Shown here piece after piece: positions 1 to 6,763 of a stretch of 21,489 bases of DNA. Every line of letters begins with the position of its first letter. Position 1 is the first letter of the stretch. Origin of the DNA: an uncultured Clostridia bacterium (GTDB taxonomy: Bacteria; Bacillota; Clostridia; Christensenellales; Maliibacteriaceae); contig CAKTSO010000015.1 of NCBI GenBank assembly GCA_934613185.1, positions 1 to 21,489 of the forward strand. The letters run 5' to 3'. The translations under genes were made by a program, and so were the position numbers. The notes below the pieces were generated by a model, which was not told the DNA's origin, searched no databases, and saw only the letters and a program-made list of their open reading frames with translations.

Positions 1-458
1 GTACGGTGCAGCGTCAGCTTCCGCCCGAAGATCGTCTCGTCCGAGATTCTCGCGCGGACAGTCACGGCTTTCTCCGTCTCATCGACGCAGAACCATTCGG
101 CCGGCGTGTTGCCGATCGACCCGTGCAGCGGCAGGCTTTCCCCCGCGTCTTCGCACGGCACGCCGACGTTGTTTAATCCGCAGGTCGTCAAAAAGCCCGC
201 GGTGAAGCTCTTCAAAAAGCCGTTTCCGACGCCGTCGTAATACGCGGGCGCGACATAGCCGCACGGCGAAAAATAGCCGCAGTTGCCGCCGCGATAGATC
301 ACGCGCGACAAATCGGCGCAGCGGTCGAGGCTGACAGTGATCTCGAGTCCTCGCCCGTTATACACGCGCAAGAGGCGCATCCCGTCGCCCCTGCCGCCGA
401 CAAGGCGAACTTCCTCCGCGCCCGAAAGCTGGGACGGGTGGCCGATATAAGGATTCAA
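1..458 (-). CDS. DUF4432 / aldose-1-epimerase-like protein, N-terminal part
   Basis: N-terminal 152 codons of a protein that runs off the left edge of the window. The start is TTG at 458-456, chosen because a strong AAAGGAGG lies 7 bases upstream; there is no in-frame ATG near it, so ATG-only gene finding would miss the gene. The protein begins MNPYIGHPSQLSG and contains GRGLEITVSLDRCADLSR (about residues 36-53), CGYFSPCGYVAPAYY and FLKSFTAGFLTTCGLNNVG, which I recognise as typical of DUF4432 proteins, galactose-mutarotase-like folds thought to bind or epimerise sugars. It lies downstream of an isomerase gene on the same strand, separated by a predicted terminator, which supports a carbohydrate role. 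The actual substrate is unknown. Family call fairly sure; enzymatic function is inference. Confidence 0.8.
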   Translation of the reverse strand, partial: MNPYIGHPSQLSGAEEVRLVGGRGDGMRLLRVYNGRGLEITVSLDRCADLSRVIYRGGNCGYFSPCGYVAPAYYDGVGNGFLKSFTAGFLTTCGLNNVGVPCEDAGESLPLHGSIGNTPAEWFCVDETEKAVTVRARISDETIFGRKLTLHR

Positions 459-479
459 TTCGATGCCTCCTTTTGTGCT

Positions 480-518
480 CAAAAACCGCGCCGCAAAGGA
501 CGGGCCGACGCGGCGCAG
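480..518 (-). terminator. Intergenic terminator between isomerase and DUF4432 genes
   Basis: On the minus strand CTGCGCCGC (518-510) pairs with GCGGCGCGG (494-486) in a 9-bp stem (one G-T pair), with a 15-base loop, followed by TTTTTG (485-480). The hairpin starts only 6 bases after the isomerase stop, and the RBS of the next gene begins about 9 bases after the T run. It could end the isomerase message or act as a partial terminator that lowers expression of the downstream gene. Confidence 0.6.
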
Positions 519-524
519 AAAAAA

Positions 525-1940
525 TCATTTGTCGATGTCGGCGACGGTATATCCGAGATACGTCGTGAACGCCTCGGTCAAAACGTCTTTCATATGCCCG
601 ACGCCGACGGTCGTGTGATGCTTAAAGCCGCCGCGCGCCAGACGGATGAGCTTGTTTTGCAGGTCGGGAATTTCCGCCACGCCCGCGCAGCCGAAATAAG
701 CCTGTTCGATCTCATCGGACGTGAATTCGCCCTCGCTTGCGTAGACGACGAGCTTGCCGCCGACGGTCAGGCAGTTGGAGAACGTCATCGGGAACGGACG
801 GATGCGCCCCTCGTTCGAGCCCCAGCCGGAGCCGGGATCAGTCTTGCGGAACATCTTATGCTCGGTGACGGTTCCCTTGCCCGTCATCAGGCACTGCGCC
901 ACGGGGCCGCAGTGGAACAGAACGACCTTGTTTTCGTCCTCGCCGTAGTTGTTGTTCCAGTCGAGGCAGGCGGTCGCCTCGCCGCTTGCGAGCATCATGG
1001 CGCGCATGGTGATGGCGCTGCAAAGGTCGATCTCGCAGGAGGCGACGATGCCGCGGTCGTTCAGCTCGCTGATAAGCACGCACGGGCAGACGCGAAGGAT
1101 CGTCTCCAGTTCGTTCCAGCAGCGCAGCGTGATCGCGTCCAGGTGATACGTCTCGATATACTCGTCGATGACGCAGGAGATCTTCGCCAGCGTGTCGAAG
1201 TTCTCCGCGGGAACGAGCGAAAAGTCGGTGTAATTTTTGAGCGTCTTCTTTTTGGCCAGCACTTCGGGCGCGGCGGAAGAGAGCTTTCCGACTTTGAAGA
1301 TCAATTCGGATAAGTCGAAGCTTTCGACGTTGATCCCGTAGCCCTGAAGCGTCGTCTCGTCGAATCGGACGGTCTTGAACGCCGTCGTGCGTGCGCCGAT
1401 GCACCCGAGATTAAAGCGCTTCATGCCGTTCACGACGCGGCAGATCGCGGCGAAGTCGTCGAGGTTCTTTCGGAACGCGGGCGACAGAGGATGCACGACG
1501 TGCGGCTTTAAGACCGTGAACGGGATCTTATACTGCGTAAAGACGTCCGTCACGCTGAACTTGCCGCAGAACGCGTCGCGGCGGTGCGCGAAATCCATCT
1601 TGCCGATCTCGTCGGGATACGCCTGCATGAGGATCGGCACGCCCGCGTCCTGCAGTGCCGTCGCCGCGCCGATCTCGTCGATGAAAATGGGCATACAGCA
1701 GATCACGCCGTCGTATTCGCCGCGATGTTCGCGCAGCCACTGCGCGTAAACAAGCCCCTCGTCGCGCGTCTCGACCGCGCCGTAGCGCGTCGCCGATTCG
1801 TCCATGATGATGTAGTCATACCCCGCCTCGCGCACGGCCTGCATCATTTCCACGCGCCCGTCGTGCAGAAGTTCCGCCGGCATGAATCCGCGGTTGCCGA
1901 TGTAAATGGCAAACGTCGTCTTTTTGAGTTTTTGCTGCAT
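525..1940 (-). CDS. L-fucose/L-arabinose isomerase family protein
   Basis: 471-residue protein resembling the FucI/AraA superfamily, which interconverts aldoses and ketoses with a divalent metal. Residues that look like the metal and catalytic set lie in the C-terminal half: Glu in the segment GIVASCEIDLCSA, Asp in TACLDWNNNYGED, and His in VVLFHCGPVAQ, with a further conserved-looking GGFKHHTTVGVGH near the end. The N-terminal half has an alpha/beta layout with AIYIGNRGFMPAEL and a VICCMPIFIDEIGAAT segment, as in this superfamily. I chose ATG at 1940 (MQQKLKKTTF) because AAGGAGG lies 6 bases upstream; the frame stays open 41 codons further but that part is low in plausibility. A promoter lies at 2034-2063. 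The downstream DUF4432 gene supports a sugar pathway. Precise sugar unknown; many members of this clade are uncharacterised and not true FucI or AraA. Confidence 0.85.
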   Translation of the reverse strand: MQQKLKKTTFAIYIGNRGFMPAELLHDGRVEMMQAVREAGYDYIIMDESATRYGAVETRDEGLVYAQWLREHRGEYDGVICCMPIFIDEIGAATALQDAGVPILMQAYPDEIGKMDFAHRRDAFCGKFSVTDVFTQYKIPFTVLKPHVVHPLSPAFRKNLDDFAAICRVVNGMKRFNLGCIGARTTAFKTVRFDETTLQGYGINVESFDLSELIFKVGKLSSAAPEVLAKKKTLKNYTDFSLVPAENFDTLAKISCVIDEYIETYHLDAITLRCWNELETILRVCPCVLISELNDRGIVASCEIDLCSAITMRAMMLASGEATACLDWNNNYGEDENKVVLFHCGPVAQCLMTGKGTVTEHKMFRKTDPGSGWGSNEGRIRPFPMTFSNCLTVGGKLVVYASEGEFTSDEIEQAYFGCAGVAEIPDLQNKLIRLARGGFKHHTTVGVGHMKDVLTEAFTTYLGYTVADIDK

Positions 1941-2033
1941 AAAATGCCTCCTTGCGATTCGACCGTACGCGAAAAAGGCGCAAAACGCGCTCGCTTTTTC
2001 TTCCGTTCCCGTTCGGTCCGTTTTTCTTTCTTT

Positions 2034-2063
2034 ATTATAACAGCTTCGGCTGCCGCGCCGCAA
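2034..2063 (-). promoter_or_regulatory. Promoter of the isomerase gene
   Basis: Minus strand: TTGCGG (2063-2058), 18-base spacer, perfect TATAAT (2039-2034). Predicted leader of about 90 bases before the ATG at 1940. Its -35 box lies 18 bases from the -35 box of the divergent promoter at 2082-2110. Confidence 0.6.
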
Positions 2064-2081
2064 CCCGCGGGCGGGAAAAAC

Positions 2082-2110
2082 TTGTAACCATTCTACTTTC
2101 GTTGTATGAT
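2082..2110 (+). promoter_or_regulatory. Promoter of the AT-rich orphan gene
   Basis: TTGTAA (2082-2087), exactly 17 bases, TATGAT (2105-2110). Gives a leader of roughly 57 bases ahead of the TTG start at 2174. The gene thus carries its own promoter and does not depend on neighbouring operons. Confidence 0.6.
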
Positions 2111-2173
2111 AGGAATAATAAAGGTTGTTGTCGGATTTGATCGGATCAAGGCTGTTATTAGGAGGTTTACGTT

Positions 2174-3862
2174 TTGAGTGATCTTAATTCTACGTTGTTT
2201 TTTAAATCTAAATTTCAGATCAAACCTGCAATCGAAGGGGATATTGATCTGCTATGGACGCTGCTTATCAAAATACGCACCTGGATGACCAGAAAATGGG
2301 AACGAAAAGGTGAAACGATTCCGCGTGATAATCAAACGTGGACAAATTGGAAATCTGGCAGTACATTTTCTTCGGAAAACAATACAGTAATTTTTCATTC
2401 CGTACGTTATTTCAATGAAGAACACCGTGTATATTGGGCAGCTAAAATTATCGAAACACCGCCAAGTGAAAATGGTTGTGCTCCTCGCACATGGACAACC
2501 GAGATTGGATTTTGTCCAGCGACTGACGGCGCCTCCGAAATCAGCCTTGTAATCTATTACGCTGATCGCCCTGGATTTATCGGACCATGCGAACCGGCAC
2601 CACTGTCCTCGGTTCCCGGCCTCATCCGCCTTCTTTTAAAGGACAATAAGATTTTCTGTTATATCGGTCACTATCCCGTGCGTCTTTCGCCTATTTGTTT
2701 GCATCCCGGGGATTTTCCTGATTTTTGGAAGGTCGTATGCGACAGTGAACGCGACATTCCCATCGTCTACCTAAGCCCTTCTTACGAAAATGATACAGTA
2801 CATTGTGCTCTCGACCCTGTGCGTCTCGCCGATCTCCTCGGCCCAAATGCACTCGTATATTATACCAACGATCTCGATTTTTCACGCGAAATGACGCATC
2901 TTTGTACCCCTGTCGAATGGGGCGCATATTCTGGTGATATTCGTATTTATGCATCTCACCCAAATACTGATATCGAAGAATCCTATCGCCATCGCATGAT
3001 CTATGTGCAGAATATTCTTTCGCACGAAGAAGATTGGTACGGTATTCTTCGTCGCGCACTGGTACAAGACGTTCATTTCTATGAAAAAATGTTTCGGATC
3101 GAAGATTGTCGCCGTCTGATCGAACATTCTAAACAACAAAGGCGCCAAGATGAATATAAAACCGAAATCGAAGAGCTTTTGCTGTCTGAAGTCGGCGAAC
3201 AGGAACAACGCTTAAAGCAAAAATATGAAGCATTTGAGCAAGAGCGCACACAGTGGGAATTGTCCGAAATGGAATTGATGGAACAATTGGATTCCATCAA
3301 ATCTGAACTTCGCAATGCCACCGCCCGTGCCGATGCGTTTTCCATAGAAGCGCAGTTATCCAGTGAACGTAAACGCGCGCTGGATTTGGTTCGGAAACTC
3401 GAAAACTATCCTAATACACCACAAGCCATCGTTGACTATTATCTCGCTCATTTTCGCGATCGCATTGCATTCACACAACGCGGCTATGCGTCTCTTGACG
3501 ACTGCTCCACTGATATCTCCATCCTATGGAATGCATTATATCAAATGGCCACGAGTCTCTATGATCTATATCAGGATCCCAATGTCACAACAGTCGAAGC
3601 TACATTCTCACGACAATCCAGTTTTGATATTGCACGCGGTGAAGGTACGATGACACGGCGCGACCCAAAGTTAATGCGCAACTATGACGATTTCTATCAA
3701 GGGCGTCCTATTCGTATCGAATCGCACCTAAAAAACGGCACAAAGGAAACGTCTCCTCAATTTTTGCGCATTTATTATGCTTGGGATGCCGAAACGCAAA
3801 AAATCGTTATCGGCTCTTGCGGCAAACATCTGACCAATTATTCTACTCAAAAAATCGGATAA
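2174..3862 (+). CDS. AT-rich orphan gene: 562-aa coiled-coil protein of unknown function
   Basis: Not a family I can name. Start TTG at 2174 with TTAGGAGG 8 bases upstream. The protein is predicted soluble: no signal peptide or clear membrane segment. The N-terminal third (about 70-165) is rich in Trp, Tyr and Thr (HRVYWAAKIIE, PRTWTTEIGFCP, SLVIYYADRPGFIG). A second alpha/beta-like block (about 193-265) reads DIPIVYLSPSYEN, LADLLGPNALVYY, GAYSGDIRIYASHPN. Residues about 312-412 are a long Glu/Gln/Lys/Arg-rich coiled coil. The C-terminal domain (about 485-553) has IESHLKNGTKE, LRIYYAWD and IVIGSCGKHL, an arrangement reminiscent of small beta-rich RelE-like domains; that resemblance is weak. 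Base composition is foreign: lines 2221-2280 and 2641-2700 have 27/60 and 24/60 G+C, against 40/60 at 16321-16380. Single gene with its own promoter between housekeeping genes: probable horizontally acquired accessory, possibly defence-related, gene (inference). Confidence 0.85.
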   Translation: MSDLNSTLFFKSKFQIKPAIEGDIDLLWTLLIKIRTWMTRKWERKGETIPRDNQTWTNWKSGSTFSSENNTVIFHSVRYFNEEHRVYWAAKIIETPPSENGCAPRTWTTEIGFCPATDGASEISLVIYYADRPGFIGPCEPAPLSSVPGLIRLLLKDNKIFCYIGHYPVRLSPICLHPGDFPDFWKVVCDSERDIPIVYLSPSYENDTVHCALDPVRLADLLGPNALVYYTNDLDFSREMTHLCTPVEWGAYSGDIRIYASHPNTDIEESYRHRMIYVQNILSHEEDWYGILRRALVQDVHFYEKMFRIEDCRRLIEHSKQQRRQDEYKTEIEELLLSEVGEQEQRLKQKYEAFEQERTQWELSEMELMEQLDSIKSELRNATARADAFSIEAQLSSERKRALDLVRKLENYPNTPQAIVDYYLAHFRDRIAFTQRGYASLDDCSTDISILWNALYQMATSLYDLYQDPNVTTVEATFSRQSSFDIARGEGTMTRRDPKLMRNYDDFYQGRPIRIESHLKNGTKETSPQFLRIYYAWDAETQKIVIGSCGKHLTNYSTQKIG

Positions 3863-3932
3863 TCAGTCGACGTACTTTCTAAAACACAACTTTCATTTTC
3901 CAGTACGCCAGCCGCTAAAAAGCAATATGATA

Positions 3933-3961
3933 TTGCGTTTGCACGAAAGCGATGCTACGAT
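3933..3961 (+). promoter_or_regulatory. Candidate promoter of the small membrane protein gene
   Basis: TTGCGT (3933-3938), 17-base spacer, TACGAT (3956-3961) preceded by TGC, an extended -10. Transcription would begin around 3968, on or next to the first ATG of the downstream ORF, so either the message is leaderless or the true start codon lies further downstream. Confidence 0.45.
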
Positions 3962-3967
3962 GCTGTC

Positions 3968-4513
3968 ATGACCGTAAAGCCGGGGCGGACGCGCGTACGC
4001 GCCTTGGAAAGAATTTTCAAATGGTTTTTAAAGTTGATTTTAGAAAGGCTCGGCCTCAGACTGATTCTCGTTCTCGTCTGCGCGGTCGGCATTCGAAAGG
4101 GCGCGGTCGGTATGGCGCATCTTTACAGCCGACAGGTGCAGGATCGCTGCGTGGCGAACGGTCTTACGACGCACGAAAAAATTCGCCGCAATCAGCTTCG
4201 CTTTAAAGCGATCTGCCTGCCGATCTACGTCGCCTATGTGCTGATCTTCGTCTACGCCGTCAACGGCGCGCGGGGCTTCGGCGCGGGATTTTGGCAGCTT
4301 CTCGTCATTTTGTCGATCCTGAATCTGGTCGACCGTTTCCTCATCGACGAGTTCTGGGTCGGGCACACAAATGCGTGGACCATTCCCGGGACGGAGGACT
4401 TGAAGCCCTATATTTCGAAAAAAGACAAATGCCGCAATTGGACATTCGGCACGGTCGGCATGGTCGCAATCTCGGCGATCCTGTCAGGGATCATGATGAT
4501 CTTTCTGCGTTAA
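3968..4513 (+). CDS. Small uncharacterised membrane protein
   Basis: Up to 181 residues; function not recognised. Hydrophobic segments are LRLILVLVCAVGI (about 30-42), ICLPIYVAYVLIFVYAV (about 79-95), FWQLLVILSILNLV (about 108-121) and VGMVAISAILSGIMMIF (about 163-179), so about four membrane passes. Between passes two and four sits RFLIDEFWVGHTNAWTIPGTEDLKPYI, which looks like the conserved core of a family I have seen in Clostridia without an assigned role. Start uncertain: ATG at 3968 has no ribosome binding site and coincides with a predicted transcription start; TTG at 4034, just before the first hydrophobic segment, would give about 159 residues. GC content returns to the host level, so this gene is not part of the foreign gene before it. 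A terminator follows at 4537. Confidence 0.65.
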   Translation: MTVKPGRTRVRALERIFKWFLKLILERLGLRLILVLVCAVGIRKGAVGMAHLYSRQVQDRCVANGLTTHEKIRRNQLRFKAICLPIYVAYVLIFVYAVNGARGFGAGFWQLLVILSILNLVDRFLIDEFWVGHTNAWTIPGTEDLKPYISKKDKCRNWTFGTVGMVAISAILSGIMMIFLR

Positions 4514-4536
4514 ATTATTTTGTAAAAGGCAAAAGC

Positions 4537-4573
4537 AAATCCCGTCGCGAAACGTTCCGCGGCGGGATTTTTA
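4537..4573. terminator. Bidirectional terminator between convergent genes
   Basis: AAATCCCGTCGCG (4537-4549) pairs with CGCGGCGGGATTT (4558-4570) with one G-T pair and an 8-base loop; T run on the plus strand, A run on the left side serves the minus strand. Lies 24 bases after the stop of the membrane protein gene and 4 bases from the stop of the convergent SanA-like gene. Confidence 0.8.
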
Positions 4574-4576
4574 AAT

Positions 4577-5257
4577 TCAGTCATTCGTCAGATTGCCGTC
4601 GCCGTAGATCGGCACGGCGGGCCCCAGATACGTCGGTTCGGGATGCAGCAGCGCTGTCAGGCATTCCTTGCCCCGCGCGGCGATCTCGCGGATCTCCCGC
4701 AGAAGCTGGCCGCGATACACCGGCCCCTCGGCGCAGACGCCGAAGGCCTCCAGCCCCGCCGCCCGCGCGGCGAAGACGCAGCGATACAGATGATAGCGCT
4801 GCGTGACAAGGAGCGGGCGCTCGCACAAAAAGACCTCTTTTGCGCGCACAACGGTCTCATAGCTGGAAAAACCCGCGTGATCCATAAACACGTCCTGCGA
4901 CGAAACGCCTTTTTCGATCAAATAGCGCTTCATGACGTTCACTTCGTCGTAGTCGCTCCTGCCGTGGTCGCCGCTGACGAGTATTTTCGGCGCAGCGCCC
5001 TCGAAATAGAGCTTCGCCGCCGTCTCGAGGCGGTCGCGCAGCATGTACGTCGGGGCCCCTTGCGCCGTCACGCCGCAGCCGAAGACGACGATCGCATCGA
5101 AATCCGCATCCTGCGCGGCGTCTTCATTTGACAAAAAATATCGTTTCGCCGAAAGCATTACGACGGCGTTCGTCCCCGCGGCGGCGAGAACGCCGAGCGC
5201 GAAAAGAACGGCCAGAATAAGCGCAATGCGTCGAAGAAGCTTTTTCATCTTTGTCAT
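4577..5257 (-). CDS. SanA/YdcF-like (DUF218) envelope protein
   Basis: 226-residue protein of the DUF218 (SanA/YdcF/ElyC) family, linked in other bacteria to cell-envelope barrier function or lipid-carrier metabolism. One N-terminal membrane segment (about residues 9-29) is followed by an outward-facing domain. Family signatures are DAIVVFGCGVTAQGAPTYML (54-73), RLETAAKLYFEGAAPKILVSG (77-97), DYDEVNVMKRYLIEKGV and PLLVTQRYHLYR (148-159), with the conserved Asp, Gly and His positions present. Start ATG at 5257 was preferred over one 67 codons upstream because AAAGGAG sits at the right distance and the upstream extension would run through the divergent promoter. Reads away from pgsA from a shared symmetric promoter at 5367-5384. 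The exact substrate of this family is not settled. Confidence 0.85.
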   Translation of the reverse strand: MTKMKKLLRRIALILAVLFALGVLAAAGTNAVVMLSAKRYFLSNEDAAQDADFDAIVVFGCGVTAQGAPTYMLRDRLETAAKLYFEGAAPKILVSGDHGRSDYDEVNVMKRYLIEKGVSSQDVFMDHAGFSSYETVVRAKEVFLCERPLLVTQRYHLYRCVFAARAAGLEAFGVCAEGPVYRGQLLREIREIAARGKECLTALLHPEPTYLGPAVPIYGDGNLTND

Positions 5258-5366
5258 TTGTTTCTCCTTTTTTGATAATCGACACACAAATCGGGCAAAC
5301 TGGTTCAAAAGGCCGTCGAAAAGTGCGGTTTCGCTGCATACGGCGCTTGTGCCGCCGCGGCGAATA

Positions 5367-5384
5367 ATGTTATAATTATAACAT
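5367..5384. promoter_or_regulatory. Symmetric bidirectional promoter for sanA-like gene and pgsA
   Basis: An 18-base perfect palindrome, ATGTTATAATTATAACAT. It contains the extended -10 TGTTATAAT on the plus strand (5368-5376) and the same nonamer on the minus strand (5383-5375), overlapping by two bases. The plus direction also has a -35-like TTGTGC (5347-5352) at 18 bases; the minus direction has no convincing -35. Both flanking genes start outward from here, at 5415 and 5257. Confidence 0.65.
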
Positions 5385-5414
5385 AATTCCGGAACAAGAA
5401 AGGGCGAATGACCG

Positions 5415-6008
5415 ATGAAGGAAGAATTGCAGCGCTGGAAAAAAGAAGCATTTTCCATCCCGAATTGTTTGAGTTATCTTCGTCTGATCCTGATCCCGAT
5501 CTTCTGCGTGCTCTATGCCCGCGGCGAATATCTGGCCACGGCGATCCTCGTCGTGCTGTCGGGGATCACCGACGCGCTGGACGGCTACATCGCGCGGCAC
5601 TGCAACATGATCACCGAATTGGGCAAAATCGTCGATCCCGTTGCGGACAAGCTCACGCAGCTTGCGCTGGCGCTTTGCCTTGTGAGCCGTTACCGCTGGC
5701 TTTTGTGGGTGTTCGCGCTGCTCGTGATCAAAGAAGGGTTCATGGCGGCGATGGGGCTTTTGGTCCTGAAGCGAAAATACGAGATCCACGGCGCGATCTG
5801 GTGCGGCAAAGTCTCGACGATGACATTCTACTGCGTCATGCTGGCGCTGCTGTTCTTCCCCTACATGCCGGAAAATCTCGCGCGTCTGCTCGGTCTTTTG
5901 TGCGTGATCATGCTGTGCGTCTCCTTCGCCGGATACGCGGTGTTCTATTCTAAAATGATCCGCGAACACGAACATAAAGGCGACCTTTCCCATGGCAGCG
6001 AAAACTGA
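5415..6008 (+). CDS. pgsA: CDP-diacylglycerol--glycerol-3-phosphate 3-phosphatidyltransferase
   Basis: Membrane enzyme making phosphatidylglycerol-phosphate from CDP-diacylglycerol and glycerol-3-phosphate, the committed step to phosphatidylglycerol and cardiolipin. The CDP-alcohol phosphotransferase motif is complete: D53, D56-G57, A60-R61, G70, D74, D78 with standard spacing. N-terminal IPNCLSYLRLILIPIF is typical of PgsA. 197 residues, the usual length, with several membrane segments. ATG at 5415 follows AAAGGG at about 10 bases. Its 3' end overlaps the next gene by 17 bases, so the two are probably co-translated. Other CDP-alcohol transferases share the motif, but the N-terminus and length fit PgsA. 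Confidence 0.9.
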   Translation: MKEELQRWKKEAFSIPNCLSYLRLILIPIFCVLYARGEYLATAILVVLSGITDALDGYIARHCNMITELGKIVDPVADKLTQLALALCLVSRYRWLLWVFALLVIKEGFMAAMGLLVLKRKYEIHGAIWCGKVSTMTFYCVMLALLFFPYMPENLARLLGLLCVIMLCVSFAGYAVFYSKMIREHEHKGDLSHGSEN

Positions 6009-6702
6009 TTCCGCGCCGCGCGGGCCGCGCATTTTGGCCGCGATTTTAAAATATCTGCCGCTGGGCATTTATGCGGCTTTGATCGTGATCGTGTTTATCC
6101 ACCGAAAAGAGCTGACGGTGGATATGCTTTTAAACTACACGCCGTCGCAGCCGCTGCTTGCGTTTTTGTTCCTGATGGCAGCGTTCGCGTTCAAGAGCGT
6201 CTCCGTGTTTTTGGCGCTGCATCTTCTCTACGCGACGTCGGCGCTTTTGTTCCCGCCGCCTCTGGCGCTTTTCGCAAGCACACTGGGGACGTTCCTCACG
6301 ATCTCGATCCCGTATTTCATCGCTCGCCGCCGAGGCGCATCCTATGCCGATAAATTAAAACTCGACGCGCATCCTTTTATTCAAAAAATCGCGCGCACGA
6401 TGAGCGACGCGCCGCTTCGCTTTGTGCTGATGATCCGCTTCGTCGGGCTTTTCCCCTGCGACCTCGTCAGCGCCTATTTCGGGGCAAAGCGCACACCCTA
6501 CGCCGCCTACGCGCTCGGCAGCGTGATCGGCTTTCTTCCCTCGATCGTCGGCTACACGATCATGACGGCGACCGTCGACGAACCCGGTTCGCCCGCGTTC
6601 CTGTGCGCCGCCGGGCTGATCGTTGGCAGCACGCTGTGCTCCCTCGTCATTGCCTACCGGCTCTATCGCGAGGAAAAGCGCCGCGAGGAAAACGCCGAAT
6701 AA
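5992..6702 (+). CDS. TVP38/TMEM64 (VTT/DedA-like) membrane protein
   Basis: 236-residue integral membrane protein with a central VTT domain: segments about 19-36, 52-73, 80-110, then a re-entrant region with IARRRGASYADKL, and RFVLMIRFVGLFPCDLVSAYFGAKRTPYAAYALGSVIG (about 143-180), the best-conserved part of the family, ending with GYTIM. Related proteins move or scramble phospholipids or undecaprenyl phosphate across membranes (known for DedA and TMEM41/VMP1 relatives); the substrate here is inferred only. The ATG at 5992 lies inside the end of pgsA, with AAAGG 11 bases upstream, suggesting translational coupling of a phospholipid synthase to a possible lipid translocator. A strong terminator follows. 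Confidence 0.85.
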   Translation: MAAKTDSAPRGPRILAAILKYLPLGIYAALIVIVFIHRKELTVDMLLNYTPSQPLLAFLFLMAAFAFKSVSVFLALHLLYATSALLFPPPLALFASTLGTFLTISIPYFIARRRGASYADKLKLDAHPFIQKIARTMSDAPLRFVLMIRFVGLFPCDLVSAYFGAKRTPYAAYALGSVIGFLPSIVGYTIMTATVDEPGSPAFLCAAGLIVGSTLCSLVIAYRLYREEKRREENAE

Positions 6703-6714
6703 CCGCAAATTCAA

Positions 6715-6751
6715 AAAGCCGCCGCTTTTTTAAACCAAAAGCGGCGGCTTT
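6715..6751. terminator. Bidirectional terminator
   Basis: Perfect 15-bp stem AAAGCCGCCGCTTTT (6715-6729) with AAAAGCGGCGGCTTT (6737-6751) and a 7-base loop. A on one flank and T on the other let it serve both the pgsA operon and the convergent transporter gene ending at 6764. Confidence 0.85.
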
Positions 6752-6763
6752 GCCATGTTCCGT

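Noticed and set aside
438..1313. 291-residue plus-strand frame over the isomerase
   Set aside because: Antisense to conserved isomerase motifs, no RBS, arginine/alanine-rich low-information sequence.
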